From an uncultured Aquimarina sp. (lineage in GTDB: Bacteria; Bacteroidota; Bacteroidia; Flavobacteriales; Flavobacteriaceae): a stretch of 64,000 bases of DNA. The translations under genes and the position numbers were made by a program. The stretch covers positions 496,001 through 560,000 of the forward strand of contig NZ_CANLMP010000003.1 of NCBI RefSeq assembly GCF_947492405.1, in the 5' to 3' direction. Each line of letters starts with the position of its first letter. Position 1 is the stretch's first letter. The notes under the pieces were generated by a model, which made no database searches, was not told the origin of the DNA, and saw only the letters and a program-made list of their open reading frames with translations. Shown piece after piece: positions 45,592-55,301 of the stretch.

Positions 45592-47853
45592 TCACCTATT
45601 TTTGAATTTCTTCTTTCTCTTCTTTTTACTAAAAAGCCTTTTCAGGAAATTATCACGTTTTTCTGGTTGACAATCCAGATCTTCTAAAACGTTATTTGAT
45701 GTTTTTTCGAAACTACTTTTAGTAATAGTATCAAAATCCGGGTTTTCATTCATCTTTTGATAAAGCTTACCAAAAATAGGTAAGGCGGAGTTAGCACCTT
45801 GTCCTTGGGCTGTTGTTTTAAATCCAATAGCATAATTGTCATTACCAACCCAGGTTACCGTAACAAGTTTTGGCGTAATTCCCACAAACCAACCGTCTTT
45901 ATTATCCTGAGTAGTGCCGGTTTTTCCTGCGATATCATTTTTAAGACCATAGGTGGTTCTTAATCTAGTTGCTGTACCTTTATCGACTGTGGATTTCATC
46001 ATTTCTAATATCACTTGTCTTGTATAATCACTAAAAGCCGGTTCTTCTGATATCTCTGGTTCAAACGAAGCTATGATATTACCCTGTTTATCTTCTATTC
46101 TAGTAATATAAAATGGTCGAACTCCTTTAGAATTGTTCGCATAACTGGCATAAGCTCCAGCCAATTCTTTTATTTTAATCCCGGCAGTTCCTAGTGCTAT
46201 TGATGGTTGATCAGGAAGCTCTTCAGTGATCCCCATTTTCTTAATCTGATCAAAAACTTTTGGAATACCTACTTCACCTATTACTTTTACGGCAATTGTA
46301 TTTACAGAATTACTTAAAGCCGTTTCTAAGTTGTAGTTTAGATAAGGGTCTTTTTCTTCGGATGCGTTTTTTGGTGTCCAATCTTTTAGGTTGGTATAGG
46401 TCACTTCTTTTAATGGAAAATAAGTACATGGTTTCATACCATTTTCTATCGCTGCGGTATATACAAATGGTTTAAAAGTGGAGCCTACTTGTCTTTTACT
46501 CTGGGATACGTGATCATATTTAAAATACCTATAATCAATACCTCCCAAATATGCTCTGACTGCTCCGTTAGACGGATCAATAGCGATCATCCCTGAGTTT
46601 AGAAACTTTAGATAATGTTGTAAACTATCTCTGGTAGAAACCTTTTTAGTGATGTTTCCTTGCCAATCGAATAGTTCCATCTCTCGTTTTATTGAAAAAG
46701 AATCTGTAATCTGTTTTTGGCTAAGACCTTGTTCTTTATATTTTTGGTAAATCGGTAATTGTTTCAATGCATTATCGATCAAATTTGTATTTATTTTCCA
46801 GGGAGCTTTTTTACCATATTCTTTTTCGTATGTTTTTTGCAAACTTTGTAAATGCTCTTTCATTACTTCTTCTGCTAATGATTGCATTTTATAATCCAGG
46901 GTAGTATGGATGATTAATCCATCTTTGTAGATGTCATATACACTGCTATCGGCTTTTTTATATTTTTTTAAGATCTCATTAAGTTCTTTTTTTACTTCTT
47001 CTCTAAAGTAAGGAGCCAACCCAAGATCATGATTAAAATATTGATAATCCAAAACAATGTTTTGGTTCATTATTCGGTCAGAAACATCTTGAGTAATGTA
47101 TTCATATTTTGTCATTTGTTGCAAAACAACATCTCTTCTTAACTGGCTACGCTCTGGAAAAAGTCTTGGATTGTAGCTATGATTGGCCTTTAAACTACCA
47201 ATTAATGTACAGGCTTCTGATAAGGTAAGTTCTTTAGTAGATTTATTAAAAAACTTTTGTGAAGCACTCTCTATTCCATATGTGTTGTCAGGAAATGGGA
47301 CCGTGTTGAAGTATTGAGTAAGAACTTCTTCTTTACTATATATATCTTCAATACGTTTGGCTATAATAGATTCTTTGAGTTTGTTAACGACAATGCTAAA
47401 AGCTCCATAATCTTTTCTTCCAAAAATGTTTTTTACTAACTGAAGTGTAATTGTACTTCCACCTCCAGAAGATTTATCCCTAAATAAAATTGTTTTAAAA
47501 AATACTCTAAGCAAACTTACATTATCTACACCATCATGCTCATAAAATCGAACATCTTCAGTAGCAATCAAGGCATCGATTAGATGTTTAGGAAGATCCT
47601 CATAAACAATAGGTTGTCTGTCATAGACAAAATATTTACCAATCAGACGGTTATCTTTATCTAGTACTTGAGTAGCTTCAGCCTGTTTTAGAGAACTTAA
47701 TTCATTCTTGCTTGGGATTTTCCCCCAAAAACCAAAATAAATACTTCCATAAAAAATAATAAAGACTAAAAAAAAGCTTCCTAAGACAATTAATGGCCAC
47801 TTAATCCATCTTTTTTGTAATAATTGATGCATCATAGTTATATGACTACTCAT
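45592..47853 (-). CDS. Penicillin-binding protein 1A-type bifunctional peptidoglycan synthase
   Basis: The 753-residue inner-membrane enzyme polymerises and cross-links peptidoglycan. One N-terminal membrane helix (about 15-40) is followed by the GT51 glycosyltransferase domain (about 60-230; EDVRFYEHDGVD, GGGSTITLQLVKN) and the transpeptidase domain (about 430-700) with SxxK (GSTFKPFVYT), SxN (SNSVNT) and KTG (GKTGTTQD). The tail is very basic. The first ATG may be at 47853 or a few codons later (MMHQLL). The downstream expansin gene is in the same direction, 71 bases away, so readthrough is possible. Assignment of class A PBP is firm; the exact orthologue (mrcA-like or pbpC-like) is not. 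Confidence 0.95.
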   Translation of the reverse strand: MSSHITMMHQLLQKRWIKWPLIVLGSFFLVFIIFYGSIYFGFWGKIPSKNELSSLKQAEATQVLDKDNRLIGKYFVYDRQPIVYEDLPKHLIDALIATEDVRFYEHDGVDNVSLLRVFFKTILFRDKSSGGGSTITLQLVKNIFGRKDYGAFSIVVNKLKESIIAKRIEDIYSKEEVLTQYFNTVPFPDNTYGIESASQKFFNKSTKELTLSEACTLIGSLKANHSYNPRLFPERSQLRRDVVLQQMTKYEYITQDVSDRIMNQNIVLDYQYFNHDLGLAPYFREEVKKELNEILKKYKKADSSVYDIYKDGLIIHTTLDYKMQSLAEEVMKEHLQSLQKTYEKEYGKKAPWKINTNLIDNALKQLPIYQKYKEQGLSQKQITDSFSIKREMELFDWQGNITKKVSTRDSLQHYLKFLNSGMIAIDPSNGAVRAYLGGIDYRYFKYDHVSQSKRQVGSTFKPFVYTAAIENGMKPCTYFPLKEVTYTNLKDWTPKNASEEKDPYLNYNLETALSNSVNTIAVKVIGEVGIPKVFDQIKKMGITEELPDQPSIALGTAGIKIKELAGAYASYANNSKGVRPFYITRIEDKQGNIIASFEPEISEEPAFSDYTRQVILEMMKSTVDKGTATRLRTTYGLKNDIAGKTGTTQDNKDGWFVGITPKLVTVTWVGNDNYAIGFKTTAQGQGANSALPIFGKLYQKMNENPDFDTITKSSFEKTSNNVLEDLDCQPEKRDNFLKRLFSKKKRKKKFKNR

Positions 47854-48145
47854 AACGTAAAAAACAGCTTATTATTGAGTAGATAACTATGATATGATTT
47901 TAGAATTTACTTTTAACTTTTATCTTCTTGGAGTATAAGGCAAACGCCTACTTTTTTTGAAGTTTATTTATTAAAAATTTGATTTTTTTATTTTAAATTG
48001 TAGTAGTTAATAATGTATCGTAATATCAAAGAAAATTATTTGAAGCATACCAAGGAAAAAGCTTCAAAGTGTATTGTGTAAAATAACATATAATAAAATC
48101 TTTTTTACTATTTATTAGTGAAGTAACCAACTAAATCTGCGCACT

Positions 48146-48436
48146 ATGAAAAGAGTAATTGTTGACTACAAAAAATTGAACAAAGATATTTTGAATCTTT
48201 TAGTAGAAAAATTTCCTGATGGCTACTCAGACCGGGATATTATTTATTTTAAAAATCATCATAATGACAGTATTGAAGCGGTAGAGGTAAAAACCGACGA
48301 TACTATTTATTTGGTAAAAATAAGCGAGCGCCTTGCTGGTGTGATGCAAGATTATGACGATAATACATCGGATACAGATATTCCTGTTACCGTGACAAAT
48401 GAGCAGGTAGCAGAAAGTACGGATCTTGATGACTGA
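48146..48436 (+). CDS. Conserved small protein of unknown function
   Basis: This 96-residue cytosolic protein begins MKRVIVDYKKLNKDILNLLV and continues with FPDGYSDRDIIYFKN and ends in an acidic, Thr-rich tail (DNTSDTDIPV, ESTDLDD). No membrane segment or signal peptide. Similar short proteins occur in many Flavobacteriia, sometimes next to DNA- or envelope-related genes, but I know of no function. It is transcribed away from PBP1A across a 292-base gap and is followed by a decayed meaB fragment. A real gene is likely from its start, codon use and composition. Confidence 0.65.
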   Translation: MKRVIVDYKKLNKDILNLLVEKFPDGYSDRDIIYFKNHHNDSIEAVEVKTDDTIYLVKISERLAGVMQDYDDNTSDTDIPVTVTNEQVAESTDLDD

Positions 48437-48458
48437 TAGCTTTTTTTGGTATAAATTA

Positions 48459-48565
48459 ACCATTGATTGTCAGAGGAAACTTCATAATCTCGTAAAATTA
48501 ATTCTCGAATTTCATGTAGCCCGGTATTTTTAAGTTTATTGCCGTAAGAATACTTCTAGAGATAA
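48459..48565 (-). pseudogene. Decayed fragment of meaB
   Basis: These about 107 bases align with the 3' half of meaB on the same strand (51645-51745) at roughly 70-75 % identity by eye, with shared blocks ACCATTG, GAAACTTC, CGTAAAATTAA, CGGTAT-TTTAAG and TACTTCT. Reading on the minus strand, the copy has stop codons and a one-base shift in the region that codes CSALKHTG in the intact gene. It is therefore a relic, not a working gene. Confidence 0.7.
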
Positions 48566-48795
48566 ACTTACTTATACTAGTGGATAAGGATATATTGTTT
48601 TTTTTAAATTGGGTTTTTCCTGAAATCTTCAACTTTTTTTGGATACAATAGATATAAAAAAGAAAAGAGAAATCATTGAGTAAAACGAAAATAAATAAAA
48701 CTACTTTTAGGGTTTATTTATTTTCACTTGTTTATTAATAATATGTTAATAGACTTTTCTTATATAATATCTAACTCAACAATAATAAGCAAACT
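48566..48795. other. Intergenic region before the M4 peptidase gene
   Basis: These 230 bases hold no gene that I can see. They are very AT-rich, with repeated TTTATT patterns, and presumably carry the promoter of the M4 gene. Confidence 0.35.
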
Positions 48796-51369
48796 ATGAA
48801 ATTAAAAATTACTGTAAAAACTATTTTGTCAATGGTCTTGGTATTGAGTTCTGCATTAATAAATGCGCAGAATACTCAAAAATCAATTGCAAAATTACAG
48901 CAGGAAACTAACGCTGTCTTAACAATCAATAAAAATTCTGGATTAGCAGAATTTGTAAAGTTTCCTGCAGAAAAAACCATGAAAGTAAAAGGGGCAACTC
49001 TTGAGCAGAAGACAATAAATTTTTTGAAAGAGTTCAAATCTCTTTATAATATTGAATCTATTGAACATTCATTGGTTATAGAAAAAACTAAAAAAGATAA
49101 TTATGGTTTAGATCATGTTATCTTAAAACAACAATATAATGGGGTTCCAGTTTATGGAGGAGAACTAAGATTTCATTTTGACTCAAACAAAAATATTACT
49201 TCAATAAATGGAAAAGTTGTACCAACTATTAAATTGAATACAACTCCGGCTTTGAGTGAATCAGAATCAAATTCTATTGCACTTTCTGCGATAGGAAGTC
49301 AAGGATTAAATAAATCAGGAGCCGAATTAAAAGTAAATAAAAATACACTTTGTATCTATCAAAAAGATTTGATCAAAGGAGGTGCTGGACCACTTTCTCT
49401 GGTATATCATATAGAAGTAAGAAATGATAATGATGTTAGGGAGTATGTTTTTATAAATGCACAGACAGGTGAAATAGTAGAACAAATAACCGGAATAGCA
49501 CATGCTCTTGATAGAGTGTTGTATGAAGAAAACACAAGCAATCTCGTTTGGCAAGAGGGAGACGCTTTTCCAGGTACATTAGATCAGTGGCAAGAAACTG
49601 AATTAGCAGCAGCAGAGCATACCTATAATTTTTTCAAAAACGCTTTTGGATATCTTTCTTATGATGGACAAGATGCGCAGATGATAACTATTAATAATAA
49701 TCCGAATATAAGTTGCCCCAATGCAAATTGGAATGGCGTATCGGCTAATTATTGCACAGGTACTGCAGCTGATGATGTAGTCGCACACGAGTGGGGACAC
49801 GCTTATACCGAATATACCAGTAATTTAATCTATGCATATGAATCAGGTGCTATTAATGAATCATTTTCTGATATCTGGGGAGAGACTGTTGATTTGTTAA
49901 ATGATTATCGAGACGAAGGAGAAGATGTTTCACTTCGTACAGGTTGTGATACCTCATTAAGATGGATGATGGGCGAAGATGCTTCTGCTTTTGGGGGCGC
50001 TATTAGAGATATGTGGAATCCTAATTGTGAAGGAGATCCAGGAAAAGTAATAGATTTTAATTATCTGTGTGGTACTGCTGATAGTGGAGGTGTTCATATT
50101 AATTCTGGGATCCCTAATCATATGTATGCATTACTGGTTGATGGAGGAACATTTAATGGACAAACTATTAATGCTATTGGATTAACAAAAGCTGCCCATA
50201 TATTTTGGAGAGCTCAAAGTAATTATTTAACACTTATAAGTAATTTTGAAAACTTGGCTGATGCAATTGAAGCTTCTGCTACGGATCTTATAGGTATTGA
50301 TCTAGAAGGTCTTTCTACCACGACTCCAATTGGGGTTTCTGGAGAAATTATTACTGCGGCAGATGTGTTGGAAGTAGAGAAAGCAGTATTGGCAGTAGAA
50401 CTAAGAACGCCAAATAACTGTGGTTATGAACCATTATTATCTAATTCGGGGATTAGCCTTTGTGATAATGCATTAACGAATGCTATCTTTTTTGAAGATT
50501 GGGAATCAGGAACTGCTGGATGGATAATGGAGCAACTTCCTGAAAACGCTAGCGATTGGGAACCAAGAGACTGGGTTTTAGAATCTTCTCTTCCAAACGG
50601 ACGCGAAGGACAAGGTATATTTGGTTCGGACCCTATTAATGGTGATTGTAGAATCAACTTTCAAAACGGTATTATACGTCTACAGAGTCCAGTTATAAAC
50701 ATTCCGGTAGTTCCTGAAGGAGGTATTTTTGAGTTGGCATTTAACCATTTAGTAGCTACAGAAGCTACATGGGATGGCGGTAATATTAAGTATAGTTTAG
50801 ATGGAGGAGCTTGGACCCTAATACCGCTAACAGCATTTAGTGAAAGTCCTTATAATAATACATTAAAAACAACTGCAGAAGGAAATGATAATCCACTTCA
50901 GGGTGAAAGTGCTTTTACTGGTGCAGATGAAGGTTCGAATACGGGAAGCTGGGGAAGAAGTTTGATTGATTTATCCTCTATTGGAGTAAACGATAATTCT
51001 ACTATTCAATTTCGATTCGAAATGGGAACTGATGGTTGTAATGGATTGTTTGGTTGGTATATTGATGAAATTACACTATTTAATTGTGCTCAAACTACAT
51101 TATCAGTTGCAGATAATGAGTTTATATCTAAAAATATAAGCGTATATCCAGTTCCTTCGGATGGGATTGTTAATTTAAGAAAACTAACAAATATCAATTT
51201 AATAAAAGCTGAGATATATGACATTAATGGTAGAATGTTAAAGGCAATTGATCTTTCAGATATTACTATCGAAAAGGCAATTGATATTTCTGATTTAACA
51301 AGAGGAGTTTATTTTATGTCTATTACAACAGAAAGTGTTGACGGAGTAATTAGAATTGTAAAAGAATAA
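48796..51369 (+). CDS. Secreted M4-family (thermolysin-like) metallopeptidase with T9SS sorting domain
   Basis: The 857-residue protein has a signal peptide (to INAQ), an FTP-type propeptide (about 40-150; QQYNGVPVYGGEL) and an M4 catalytic domain (about 240-540). The zinc motif is H331-E332-W-G-H335 (VAHEWGHAYTEY) and the third ligand lies in GAINESFSDIWG, typical of M4. The region after about 570 is a MAM/concanavalin-like beta domain (FFEDWESGTAGW) and the protein ends in a sorting domain (about 780-857, VYPVPSDG). The PNP triplet here reads PVPSD, a tolerated variant. It likely degrades extracellular protein, and is closed by a bidirectional terminator. Confidence 0.93.
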   Translation: MKLKITVKTILSMVLVLSSALINAQNTQKSIAKLQQETNAVLTINKNSGLAEFVKFPAEKTMKVKGATLEQKTINFLKEFKSLYNIESIEHSLVIEKTKKDNYGLDHVILKQQYNGVPVYGGELRFHFDSNKNITSINGKVVPTIKLNTTPALSESESNSIALSAIGSQGLNKSGAELKVNKNTLCIYQKDLIKGGAGPLSLVYHIEVRNDNDVREYVFINAQTGEIVEQITGIAHALDRVLYEENTSNLVWQEGDAFPGTLDQWQETELAAAEHTYNFFKNAFGYLSYDGQDAQMITINNNPNISCPNANWNGVSANYCTGTAADDVVAHEWGHAYTEYTSNLIYAYESGAINESFSDIWGETVDLLNDYRDEGEDVSLRTGCDTSLRWMMGEDASAFGGAIRDMWNPNCEGDPGKVIDFNYLCGTADSGGVHINSGIPNHMYALLVDGGTFNGQTINAIGLTKAAHIFWRAQSNYLTLISNFENLADAIEASATDLIGIDLEGLSTTTPIGVSGEIITAADVLEVEKAVLAVELRTPNNCGYEPLLSNSGISLCDNALTNAIFFEDWESGTAGWIMEQLPENASDWEPRDWVLESSLPNGREGQGIFGSDPINGDCRINFQNGIIRLQSPVINIPVVPEGGIFELAFNHLVATEATWDGGNIKYSLDGGAWTLIPLTAFSESPYNNTLKTTAEGNDNPLQGESAFTGADEGSNTGSWGRSLIDLSSIGVNDNSTIQFRFEMGTDGCNGLFGWYIDEITLFNCAQTTLSVADNEFISKNISVYPVPSDGIVNLRKLTNINLIKAEIYDINGRMLKAIDLSDITIEKAIDISDLTRGVYFMSITTESVDGVIRIVKE

Positions 51370-51402
51370 AGTATATAATCAATTATAAGTAATAGTTTAA
51401 AC

Positions 51403-51440
51403 ACGGCATTATAAATTAAGTTATGATGCCGTTTTACTTT
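51403..51440. terminator. Bidirectional terminator between M4 peptidase and meaB
   Basis: ACGGCATTATAA (51403-51414) pairs with TTATGATGCCGT (51421-51432) with one mismatch, then TTTTACTTTTC. It separates two convergent genes. Confidence 0.85.
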
Positions 51441-51451
51441 TCTTACAAAAC

Positions 51452-52507
51452 TTATTTATTAAGTGATAATAAATATCTAGCAGCTGCAAACGGTGTAATT
51501 TTATGTTGTTGTACAGCTTCGATTTGATTTAATAAAGCTTTTTGGATCGTAGGTTGATTATAAAAAGAGCTTTTTAGCTGTTCTTCTATAGTTTGCAATA
51601 GCCAAAATTTATTTTGTTGGATTCTATTTTTTTCAAAGTAACCATTGTTAGAAGAAACTTCTAGATATCGTAAAATTAACTCCCAAACTTCTTCTATACC
51701 GGTATGTTTAAGTGCACTGCACATAAGTACTTCTGGTGACCAGCTACTTTCTGCCAAAGGATATAAATGTAATGCTTTTCTAAATTGATTTTTAGCTTCT
51801 CGAGCGCGTTTTAGGTTATCTCCATCAGCTTTATTAATAACGATCGCATCAGCCATTTCTATAATACCTCTTTTTATTCCTTGCAATTCATCACCCGCTC
51901 CAGCTAATTTTAATAAAAGAAAGAAATCAACCATTCCGTGCACAGCAGTTTCACTTTGACCAACCCCAACTGTTTCAATAATAATCACATCATATCCTGC
52001 AGCTTCACAGAGAATAATGGACTCACGAGTTTTTTGAGCTACACCTCCCAAAGAACTTCCCGAAGGTGAAGGTCTGATAAAAGCTTCAGGGGATCTTACT
52101 AATGATTCCATTCTGGTTTTATCCCCTAAGATACTACCTCTAGAAATGGTGCTACTAGGATCTACTGCTAATACGGCTACCTTTTTACCTTTTTCTATAA
52201 GTAAATTGCCTAAAGCTTCGATAAAAGTGCTTTTGCCTACACCTGGAACCCCAGTAATTCCTATTCTTATAGAGTTATTTGAGTGAGGTAAACATTTTTC
52301 TATAAGCTCTTGCGCTTTTTTACGATGTTTTTCCTGAGTACTTTCTACTAGAGTGATTCCTTTACTTAAAGATGTGGTGCTTTTGGAAACAATCCCTTGG
52401 AATATATCGGGTATGGAAACCTCTTTCTGTTGTAATTTTTTAAATCGATCAATAGCATCCTGATTAGTTCCAGAAGGTATTTTAGAAGATTGATCCTGAT
52501 GTTCCAT
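51452..52507 (-). CDS. meaB: MeaB/ArgK-type GTPase, chaperone of methylmalonyl-CoA mutase
   Basis: MeaB protects and reactivates the B12-dependent methylmalonyl-CoA mutase. The protein has the P-loop GVPGVGKS, the switch text VLAVDPSSTISRGSILGDKTRM, the DxxG-like ETVGVGQSE and the guanine motif NKAD. I start at the ATG at 52507 (MEHQDQSSKIPSG); the GTG at 52522 adds five residues. The 351-residue length is normal for the family. The mutase subunits are not in the window. The gene follows DUF2911 in the same direction (94-base gap), and a decayed extra copy of its 3' half lies 3 kb upstream in the window. Confident by sequence. Confidence 0.95.
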   Translation of the reverse strand: MEHQDQSSKIPSGTNQDAIDRFKKLQQKEVSIPDIFQGIVSKSTTSLSKGITLVESTQEKHRKKAQELIEKCLPHSNNSIRIGITGVPGVGKSTFIEALGNLLIEKGKKVAVLAVDPSSTISRGSILGDKTRMESLVRSPEAFIRPSPSGSSLGGVAQKTRESIILCEAAGYDVIIIETVGVGQSETAVHGMVDFFLLLKLAGAGDELQGIKRGIIEMADAIVINKADGDNLKRAREAKNQFRKALHLYPLAESSWSPEVLMCSALKHTGIEEVWELILRYLEVSSNNGYFEKNRIQQNKFWLLQTIEEQLKSSFYNQPTIQKALLNQIEAVQQHKITPFAAARYLLSLNK

Positions 52508-52600
52508 ATCATTTTTATTCACAATGTATCTTTACAACAAATTTATAAATTCATTTGAGTAAACTTGTTATTATTTCAGGTATTACAAAGAGAAAAAGAT

Positions 52601-53161
52601 CTATTTTAATTTTATGGGAACTGCAATTGCAGTTTGATCCCATGCCAGATACATAATCGTAAAATCATTGGCTTCCTGAAAATAAATAGAAAATTGTTCG
52701 ACAACATTGAGTAATCGCTGAACCGGAACCTCTATAGTTAAGACATCATATTCGGGCTTATGAGAAGGCTTTCCATCTGTGAAATTTACACCCCAATCAT
52801 ATTCACGATTATTAAAAATAACTTTCCATGAATTCTCACCCGGAATTGTCCATAAACTATATGTGCCGGCCTCCAATTCGGTGCCATCCACAAGAATGTT
52901 TTTATCAGTAGTAAAGGTTGTAGCTTCATTGGCTCCAGTTCGCCATACTTGATCAAAAGGAACTAAATCTCCAAAAATTACTCTTTCTTTTTTAAAAGGT
53001 CTATTGTAAAAAATGGTAAAATTAGCTTCTCTACTTTTATGTGTTATTGTCTGCTCAGGACTATGTTTTTTAGTATTAGATCTTAGTATAGATCTTCCTG
53101 CAACACCAATAACTACTATTCCGATAATAATGATGAGAGATCTTTTTAGAAGCTTTGACAT
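52601..53161 (-). CDS. DUF2911 domain protein, membrane-anchored
   Basis: I start at the ATG at 53161 (MSKLLKRSLIIIIGIVVIG), which gives a 186-residue protein with one N-terminal membrane helix; an in-frame start at 53212 would add a polar extension. The rest is the DUF2911 domain with the hallmark FGDLVPFDQVWRTGANEATTF and LEAGTYSLWTIPG, ending in YLAWDQTAIAVPIK. DUF2911 is widespread in Bacteroidota, with no known function. It is exported or periplasmic, facing outward from the inner membrane, and divergent from the phytoene desaturase-like gene, with which it shares a short promoter region. Confidence 0.9.
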   Translation of the reverse strand: MSKLLKRSLIIIIGIVVIGVAGRSILRSNTKKHSPEQTITHKSREANFTIFYNRPFKKERVIFGDLVPFDQVWRTGANEATTFTTDKNILVDGTELEAGTYSLWTIPGENSWKVIFNNREYDWGVNFTDGKPSHKPEYDVLTIEVPVQRLLNVVEQFSIYFQEANDFTIMYLAWDQTAIAVPIKLK

Positions 53162-53193
53162 GTCTTGAGATTTGATGATTAAAGATAATTTAT

Positions 53194-53229
53194 TTTGCCT
53201 ATGAAAGTACATATAATTGCTTACTTTTG
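53194..53229 (+). promoter_or_regulatory. Candidate promoter for the desaturase-like gene at 53248
   Basis: TTTG (53194-53197), 24-base spacer, TACTTTTG (53222-53229) matching the -7 consensus. The -7 lies over the TTG at 53227, which argues against that codon as the start. Confidence 0.45.
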
Positions 53230-53247
53230 AGCTCTTACTCCTGGTTT

Positions 53248-54846
53248 ATGGTCGAAAAATCCTATAAAAAATTTACTTCAGATATTATATTTACGGATGA
53301 TACTTACGTGATCATTGGTTCAGGAGTTGGAGGTCTGTGTACCGCTGTTTTTCTAGCCAAAGCAGGAAAAAAAGTTGTAGTGTTAGAACAGCACTATACG
53401 CCTGGTGGATTTACGCATACTTTCAAAAGACGTAAAGGCTTGGTTTGGGATGTAGGAGTCCATTATGTGGGGAATATGAAAGAGAATTCGGGATTAAGAA
53501 GAATTTTTAATTATTTGTCAGATAATAAATTAGAATGGGATCCAATGGGGGATCCTTACGATGTAGCATATATCGAAGGTCGTAAGTTTGAATTCGTTGG
53601 TGGTAAAGAAAATTTTAGGAAGAAGTTTTACGAATATTTTCCAAATGATAAAGTGGCAATTGATAAATATCTAAAGTTGTTACAAAAGTCAACTAAAAAA
53701 AACCTTTTGTATTTTATGCAAAAGGCTTTTCCAAGTTTGTTAAGTATACTACTAGGACCATTATTCAGAAGGATACAAAAACCAATTGCTAGTAAAACAA
53801 CTTATGAGGTTCTTAGTCGTATAACAGATAATCAGGAGTTGATAGCGGTATTATGTGCTCAATGTGGGAACTATGGATTATCTCCTAAAGAAAGTAGTTT
53901 TGCCTCACATTGTATTGTGATCAATCATTTTATGGAAGGAGGCTATTACCCAAGAGGAGGTGCTAATCGTATCCATGAAACTATTGTTGATAATTTAGAA
54001 TCACTAGGAGTTCAGGTATTTATTAAGGCAAAAGTAGAAAAAATCATTACTAAGGGTAGATCTGTAAAAGGGTTATTAATTAACGGTAATGAGTATGCTT
54101 GCAAAAGAGTTATAAGTAATGCAGGAGCTCAGAATACGTTTCAAAAATTACTTGACCCATCTGTTAATAAGAAAAAACATGTTGATTTTAAGAAAATTAA
54201 CCCTTCTACCTGTCACCTTTGTCTGTATATTGGGCTTAATAAAAGCGATCAAGAGTTAAAACTACCAAAATATAATATCTGGTGGTATACCGATAAGGAT
54301 ACAGATAGTATTCTTAATGATAAAGAGAATTTGTCAAATGATAAATTAACATTTGCTTATATATCATTCCCATCCGCTAAAGATAGTCTTTGGTCATCTG
54401 AACATCCGAATCAGGCAACCATACAACTGATAGGTAGAGCTTGGTATGAGGATTTTAGTGAATATGAAGATGAGCCTTGGTTAAATAGAGGAGAAGCATA
54501 TGAAAAGATCAAAGAAAGGTTTAAAACTAAAGGATTGTCATTATTAAAAGAATTATATCCACATATAGACGAACATATTATTCACACCGAAGTTTCTACT
54601 CCGGTTTCCACTCGAAAATTTAGTAATTATAGTCAAGGAGAAATTTACGGTGTTACTCATGCTCCCGAACGCTATCGAACCAGAGTCTTACGTCCTAGAA
54701 CGCATGTAAAAGGATTATACCTTACCGGTCAGGATATTACACTAGTAGGAGTAGGAGGTGCTATGGGTAGTGGGATATTAACAGCTACTACTATAATAAA
54801 ATGGAATATGAGTAAGCAATTTAAGGAAATAGCCGCAAAATACTAG
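53248..54846 (+). CDS. FAD-dependent phytoene desaturase/retinol saturase-like oxidoreductase
   Basis: The 532-residue flavoprotein carries the dinucleotide-binding motif GSGVGGLCTAVFLAKAG (about residues 23-39) and a second conserved stretch, LEQHYTPGGFTHTFKR, near the start, plus the C-terminal motif LTGQDITLVGVGGAMGSG. This is the CrtI/RetSat group, which desaturates carotenoids or saturates retinol. The start is ATG 53248 (MVEKSYKKF); a TTG at 53227 lies in the promoter. Length fits RetSat (about 500-600). It may make or modify a membrane pigment. Substrate by family only. It converges on a small minus-strand gene four bases from its stop. Confidence 0.88.
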   Translation: MVEKSYKKFTSDIIFTDDTYVIIGSGVGGLCTAVFLAKAGKKVVVLEQHYTPGGFTHTFKRRKGLVWDVGVHYVGNMKENSGLRRIFNYLSDNKLEWDPMGDPYDVAYIEGRKFEFVGGKENFRKKFYEYFPNDKVAIDKYLKLLQKSTKKNLLYFMQKAFPSLLSILLGPLFRRIQKPIASKTTYEVLSRITDNQELIAVLCAQCGNYGLSPKESSFASHCIVINHFMEGGYYPRGGANRIHETIVDNLESLGVQVFIKAKVEKIITKGRSVKGLLINGNEYACKRVISNAGAQNTFQKLLDPSVNKKKHVDFKKINPSTCHLCLYIGLNKSDQELKLPKYNIWWYTDKDTDSILNDKENLSNDKLTFAYISFPSAKDSLWSSEHPNQATIQLIGRAWYEDFSEYEDEPWLNRGEAYEKIKERFKTKGLSLLKELYPHIDEHIIHTEVSTPVSTRKFSNYSQGEIYGVTHAPERYRTRVLRPRTHVKGLYLTGQDITLVGVGGAMGSGILTATTIIKWNMSKQFKEIAAKY

Positions 54847-54850
54847 TTCG

Positions 54851-55075
54851 TTATATTCGATTAATTACTCTATTAAAATTCATTACAGTTACTGCACAAG
54901 CATTTCTTTGAGTTACCAATGCATCTAATATAGATTTAGGTAATTGTTTTGTTTCTAGAAAAGTATCGATACGATTGATGATATCTTTAGAGCAGTCTAC
55001 ATTGTTTTTTATAAGGTTAATCACCTTCTCTAACTCCCTTGGATTCTGATCGTCATTTTTATATGGTTGGTACAT
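54851..55075 (-). CDS. Small hypothetical protein
   Basis: This 74-residue open frame (MYQPYKNDDQNPRELEKVIN...) lies tightly behind the desaturase gene (four bases) on the other strand and is predicted to be mostly helical, with several polar helices (ELEKVINLIKNNV, IINRIDTFLE, ILDALVTQRNAC). No signal peptide or membrane segment. I do not recognise a family. Lack of overlap with any other gene and normal codon composition make a real gene likely, though it could be a spurious frame. Its upstream side is shared with the first ECF sigma gene, which is divergent. Confidence 0.5.
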   Translation of the reverse strand: MYQPYKNDDQNPRELEKVINLIKNNVDCSKDIINRIDTFLETKQLPKSILDALVTQRNACAVTVMNFNRVINRI

Positions 55076-55203
55076 TTTTATTAAGGTGTTGATTAATTGC
55101 TTATTAGTATCTATTAACGAAAATTACTTACTCAATAAGGCGTTAATTTTTTATTAATATTTTGATATTCAGTAGTTTCAGTTATTTTGAATATTTTTAT
55201 CTT

Positions 55204-55211
55204 TAATTTTG
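55204..55211 (+). promoter_or_regulatory. Candidate -7 element before the first ECF sigma gene
   Basis: TAATTTTG exactly matches TAnnTTTG. A TTTG at 55186-55189 is only 14 bases upstream, so the -33 element is doubtful. Transcription would start about 85 bases before the TTG start. Confidence 0.35.
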
Positions 55212-55301
55212 CAACAAGTAAGTATTGAAAGTCGTCTTTAGAAGAGAATAGTAATTAGAACAGTTTTAAAGAAGTAATCACTAACCAAAATTCGGATAAG
55301 T

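Noticed and set aside
53227..53247. TTG start of the desaturase-like gene
   Set aside because: It lies in the -7 element of the likely promoter; the ATG at 53248 gives the normal N-terminus.
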